From Tethya wilhelma (Eukaryota; Porifera; Demospongiae; Tethyida; Tethyidae): a stretch of DNA of 64,000 nt. Of the stretch, positions 59,724 through 64,000 are shown one piece after another; positions within the stretch are counted from its first letter, which is position 1; the number at the start of each line of letters is the position of its first letter. The position numbers and the translations under genes were made by a program. Location: positions 15,702,162 through 15,766,161 of the forward strand of contig CAXIPT010000002.1 of NCBI GenBank assembly GCA_964030475.1. The letters are read 5' to 3'. The notes under the pieces were generated by a model. The model ran no database searches, had not been told where the DNA came from, and saw only the letters and a program-made list of their open reading frames with translations.

Positions 59724-60696
59724 TCTTCAAAGCAGACTACAGTTATTTGTGATTCTAAAAGCTAAGCTGTTAAGTACTCATCACTAATAGTCGTTGGGTG
59801 AACTTAGTACGGTGAACTATCCATAATTGTGGTGCAAAGTGCTACAGGTCGCAGGTTCATAAATCATGGCACGCGCACTGTTATTATGTGTGTGGGTGGC
59901 CGGCGCCGCCATATTGCAGGCCGGCTATGCGCCGATTAGCTCAACATATGCGCATATGCAGGCATGCTTCTATGGTTCGCGCGAATTATAAAAATTAATG
60001 CAAATGTCAACTATAGGTGTCAATGGATAGCTGATTTATCAGCAAAGATAAAGGAAGAGTTTCATTAAGAATTTGATTTTGTAAATAATGGATTTTCTCT
60101 CATCAGCAAATCCAAGCGCAATATCCTTTGCAGAATCTAAGTTCATAGTTAATAACTAAATTCCTTTTTTATTGCAGTGTGTGAAAGCTATTTTAAATAG
60201 TAGACTGTTTTTGGACAGACAGCTGAATCATAATTATAGCATTAACTATGAATAGGACTAGACTAGAGTAGATCTTGCATTTTGTGAATATGTGAGTGTG
60301 TGTCACATGAAGACATCATGATGAAAAAGTGGCCTCATAACTGTATACACATCATCCTGACACTTTTATTACAACAGCTAGATGGTTATATAGACCCTCT
60401 CATTGGGACAGGATGTCATCGTGGAATATTATGATCTCTCTGCCCATCCTGGGGAGGTGGACTCAAAGATGCTACTTAATAGGTTCAACAGGTATTAAGA
60501 ACTTGATTTTAACTATCCTCTGAGTTAGAACAAGGGGCCATATTTATTATGGCTTGTACTGCTGAGATGTGGAGCTGCATTCACTTCACATGTATGCATC
60601 GTAGAATTGACAAACCTTAGTGATACCAGCATACCCATCAGTACAAATCTCCTCCTCAGTTATACCCAATGCCTGCATGCATGAGTAACCCAGTGC
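59724..60696. other. Intergenic region
   Basis: No exon is supported. The stretch 59860-59990 is GC-richer with CGCGC/GCGCAT motifs and could hold a promoter for the divergent membrane-protein gene, but no defined element can be named. Confidence 0.5.
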
Positions 60697-62880
60697 CACT
60701 GGAGAAGAAACAACGAATGCATATCTCTATGCCGCTGCATGGTAAAATAGAAATTATTGTTTGTTAGTTTAGTCAGCATCCTCTTCCAGTAAGTCTTATA
60801 TTTCAATTTGGTCCCTAGTGCTATACAGCGTCGTTCCCAGGCTCTCATTCTCAGGCCTTCCAGGGAATTCCTGGATCCCCAGGTCTTCGTGTAAATTATT
60901 TGAAGAAAATTTATTTTTTTGTGAGGGAAGATGTTACAATACATACTGATAGCTAGAGTCCTCACTGGGCTGCATGGCTGCATGGTTGATCTGATTTACT
61001 ATTATTCAGTATTCGTGGTGGTGTGTTCACATCTTTATGTACATAATTATGCACTCACTAACATTATAGGGCTAGTGATAGTGGTAGTACTTACAGCTGT
61101 CACATTCTGTCACCTGCTGGTAATTCATGCTCATGATTTAATTTTTTACTGCTGCCATCATCTATCAGAAGGTATAATATTATGTCATTGAGTTTCACAA
61201 ATTTTTCCTCAGTGTTATCCAAATCTTTTACAGATCTTAGCTAGTTCTCAATCAAGTTACTATTGAGCAGGTGTCCATCAGCCATCTTATGAACCTTGTT
61301 TGCTTATGCATGGTATGTTACAGAAGGTCCTATAGATGTGCTAAATGATGCAGTATCTACATGATTAAGCCTCGGCACGTGCGTAGCACGTGCAGAGGGT
61401 TACGGTAGTCGTTTTGTGTGTGCGTCTGTCTGTTACGGGATAATCTGAAGAACAGCAACTCTACATGAGAAATGGAAGGTACTTACGTTCATGAATCGAA
61501 GTTATCTTGAAATATTATATTTAGCATCTTGCAAAACGCTGTAGTTTCTGAGATCTGAGGCTTTTGTGCTTCTCTGACAGAGTGCTTAGCTTCGAAACCA
61601 CACCTATTGATTACGCCCCCTGCAGTGTGCGTTATCTAGAAATACAGTGGAGTTGTGCCACTTGACACTGCTCTGGCTTGTGCTTGACTCAGGTGCTGGA
61701 ACAGGTAATTCAACTGCTTGCAAGACTAGAGTCTTGTAAGTTAAATTTAGTGAGGGTATTAAAACACAACACTTTGTAGAACTATACATGATACCGTGAG
61801 TGGCTTATCAGTCACTGGAAGAGTCCCGGCAATCACGGTGTTCATGGGTGTCAGTGACTGAGTCAGTCTGTAGTCTCACTACTAGCTCAGTGCAGCATGA
61901 TTTGAGTCCTAACTGATTCATCATAGATCTATAGAATCATCAGCATTGGTCTTGTAGTGTTAAACTATAATATATTAAATGTGAAATGAGTATCCGCTGT
62001 GTTTATCAGGCAAGTTCACTACTTGAATGGCTTCCAGAGGCCCAGTTATAATATGCCACTGCTACATCATGTCGTTATGAGTAGACAGACAAGTCACCGG
62101 ATGTATTGGTAGTCTCACAGGCCAGACTTCGGACACACAAGAGCAATATGATTGCTAATGGCACTCTTGTGCACAAAAGTTCTTAATTGTTTAGTTACAC
62201 ATTCTGGTGATATGTGCCGAGGCTTATGCACCATGGTGCCTTCATTGTATCTGTTGCTGTTGTAGGCGATTTGTATTGCAATTGGTCCAATACCTGTGGG
62301 CAGCACCCTTCCATCTAGCAGCTTTCACCTACTTGGGCTATCAAGAAATTGGTTGGAGTGCATTCTTAGCTACTGTGGGTTTATTATCCTACAATTCCTT
62401 ATACAGATGTTTATGGCAAGAGGATTTCCTTTCTCTCCTTAAAGGTTCAAATCTGCTCAAGTGACTGACAGTTGGTATTTGTGTCATGAATGAGGTGATC
62501 CCTGGAATCAGAGCGATCAAGATCTATACCTAGGAGTATGCATTCAAAAGATTTGTGAGAAGGTGAAGTGTTTAGTATTTTCTTTTAAGCTTATTTGCCT
62601 TAGCTCTGTGCATGGTGATGGTGTACAAAGTACACAACTGTTACTGTAGCTTATAGCAGGTAAACAAAAAAAATGTTTTGAATACAGGCTTGAGTCGATC
62701 AACAATCACTTTCAAATCTGGAACACTTCGTACACTCTCAATTGCCTTCTAGTTTGGCATGGCTGTTCTTGTCATTTTGGTAGTTACTTTTTGGGGTTTT
62801 GACAGCTTGGGGAGAACTGACACCAAAGAAGGTCTTTGTGACCCTGTCTGAGCACAACAAGGTATGACAGTTTGAAGATA
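60697..62880 (+). pseudogene. ABCC-type pseudogene unit, copy d (interrupted)
   Basis: The unit is colinear with copies a-c but split by the element at 61366-62243. The TM exon at 62266-62562 again shows LVQYLWAAPFHLAAFTYLGY, a frameshift and the TAG after KIYT. The start of a further unit follows at 62896 and is cut by the N at 63002. Confidence 0.65.
61366..62243 (+). mobile_element. 878 bp inverted-repeat element, second copy
   Basis: It begins TAAGCCTCGGCACGTGCGTA and ends GTGCCGAGGCTTATGCACC...GGTGCCTTC, with AT on both sides (61364-61365 and 62244-62245). The uninterrupted site (CTACATGATTGTATCTG) is present in copies a-c, which fixes the insertion to the base. It is inverted relative to the copy in the Roco gene. 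About 300 bp of the left part is well conserved between the two; the right interior differs. Confidence 0.85.
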
Positions 62881-63002
62881 TATTACATTATAAAACCAAG
62901 AAACAACGAATGCATATCTCTATGCCGCTGGTAAAATAGAAATTATTGTTTGTTAGTTTAGTCAGCATCCTCTTCCAGTAACTACATATTCTTTTTTTGT
63001 GN

Positions 63003-63741
63003 TACCATGCACACTAAGCTAGCTGAAATAGGCACACACACACACACACACACACACACATGCTGCATTGACAGGTTAAATTCCGCCAATCATGCCAATT
63101 CATAATAATAATTATAGTCTTAAAAAAACTAGAGTAAAATTAATGGGGTTTTTTTGGGTATTGCAAGCTAAACGGATAATTACTATAAGCATGCATACGT
63201 ATATACTTTTATATACTAAATACAAAAACTATTGCATTACTCAATCACACATAAAATAAGGAATATTTTTATTATTATACTACCCTGTTATTCTGCTGTT
63301 TGTAATGCTTTGTACAATACTGTTTTGGCACTGGTGATAATATAATATGTAATTCTTCGTTATTATAATTATAACAATTAATAGGACCTGGTACAGAAAT
63401 TGCATCAAACCAGTGGACAAAGGTTAGTGACTATAAAAATATCAATAGTAAAATCTTGAAGCCAAGCAAAGTGTAGAGTTTGAACACCATGCACTGTGAC
63501 AACATAATTTTACAATAGATACAGCAATCGAGAGAGAAAAATTTACCACACACAAAAAAGTCGGTAAGTATAGTGAAGACACACACTAGAAAGACAATAA
63601 CATAATATTAATATGCTCCTTCATGTACACATACATGTCAATAGATTGAGGGTTGCTTTTTAGCCGTCCCAAAAGATGAAGAAAAAACATCCCATGAAAT
63701 AATCCCATTTTCCCCCCTGTCTTTTTCTCTTTCAAATCGAC
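63003..63741. other. Downstream flank of the POU gene
   Basis: AT-rich sequence with a (CA)n tract at 63034-63060. No exon is seen. It is the probable 3' untranslated and intergenic region of the minus-strand POU gene. Confidence 0.6.
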
Positions 63742-64000
63742 TTAGTCTAGTGAGTGTTTGGTGGTGCCGGGTGACATGAATGGCCCTTGCCCGAGCCCGG
63801 GAGCTGTGGGAGTGATAGGACTCCCACTGCCATTCACTGGATTACTGATGAAGTTATGAACCCTCTTCTCCCGTTGTCTACGGTTGGTAAACCAGACCTG
63901 TACTGCATTTTTTTCGAGATGGAGAGATTTCGCAATTTTGCTGATGTCGTAGGAGCTTGGTTTGGGCTCTATAATAAAGTGATTTTCTAAAGCCACATTA
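63742..64000 (-). CDS. POU-class homeodomain protein, terminal exon (partial)
   Basis: The frame enters from beyond the window end and stops at 63742. It encodes [16 protein letters not shown], then [17 protein letters not shown] and [14 protein letters not shown], which are helices 1-3 of a POU-type homeodomain, followed by a Pro/Ser/Gly-rich tail of about 40 residues. POU factors bind octamer-like DNA through a POU-specific domain plus this homeodomain; the POU-specific part would lie outside the window. The recognition helix has Thr where POU proteins nearly always have Cys (WFCNRR), at homeodomain position 50. It is a developmental transcription factor by family. Confidence 0.85.
   Translation of the reverse strand, partial: NVALENHFIIEPKPSSYDISKIAKSLHLEKNAVQVWFTNRRQREKRVHNFISNPVNGSGSPITPTAPGLGQGPFMSPGTTKHSLD

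Overview
This is animal nuclear DNA, very probably from a demosponge such as Amphimedon queenslandica; the species is inferred from gene content and was not tested. Spliced genes use GT-AG introns and mostly phase-1 boundaries, microsatellites and miniature inverted-repeat elements are common, and the families present (ankyrin-Roc-COR-death, NHR-SOCS, TRPA, POU homeodomain, Harbinger, SWIM-type MULE) fit an early-branching metazoan. Ten isolated N bases (3085, 7295, 22761, 25576, 28870, 31151, 33595, 33912, 46970, 63002) look like contig joins, and gene structures often break there.

Layout. 0-3 kb: a coding minisatellite, two S1-domain exons resembling RRP5/PDCD11, and nested MITEs. 3-11.7 kb: transposon-rich, with a SWIM-type MULE protein, a decayed Harbinger element (transposase plus Myb-like partner) and a TIR element of about 2.6 kb carrying a Cys-rich zinc-finger gene and a RecQ-like helicase, both broken. 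11.75-14.57 kb: gene 1 of a modular repeat-rich protein family. 15.3-22.3 kb, minus strand: an S8 subtilase, then an ankyrin-Roc-COR-death gene whose reading frame is split by a 709 bp inverted-repeat element. 22.8-24.1 kb: an unidentified three-exon gene. 26.7-29.25 kb, minus: a TRPA-type channel. 29.8-31.15 kb (minus) and 35.7-37.2 kb (plus): an inverted pair of NHR-NHR-SOCS-box genes. 31-41 kb and 60.7-63 kb: repeated pieces of an ABCC (MRP)-type transporter pseudogene.

33.9-35.2 kb and 42.2-56.3 kb hold further members of the gene 1 family. The largest has about 25 small exons, nearly all with phase-1 boundaries at both ends, built from repeated A-B-C exon cassettes and ending in a large exon with two tandem modules that may be winged-helix folds. 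This exon-cassette family is the best candidate here for something undescribed. 56-60 kb contains MITEs, an NHR pseudogene fragment and a small Cys-rich single-pass membrane protein. The window ends in the terminal exon of a POU-homeodomain gene.

The signalling-type genes (Roc-COR-death, NHR-SOCS, subtilase) are cytoplasmic regulatory families, but nothing here shows that they act together. Recurrent duplication (modular gene beside NHR gene, ABCC units, MITE pairs) is the main organising feature.
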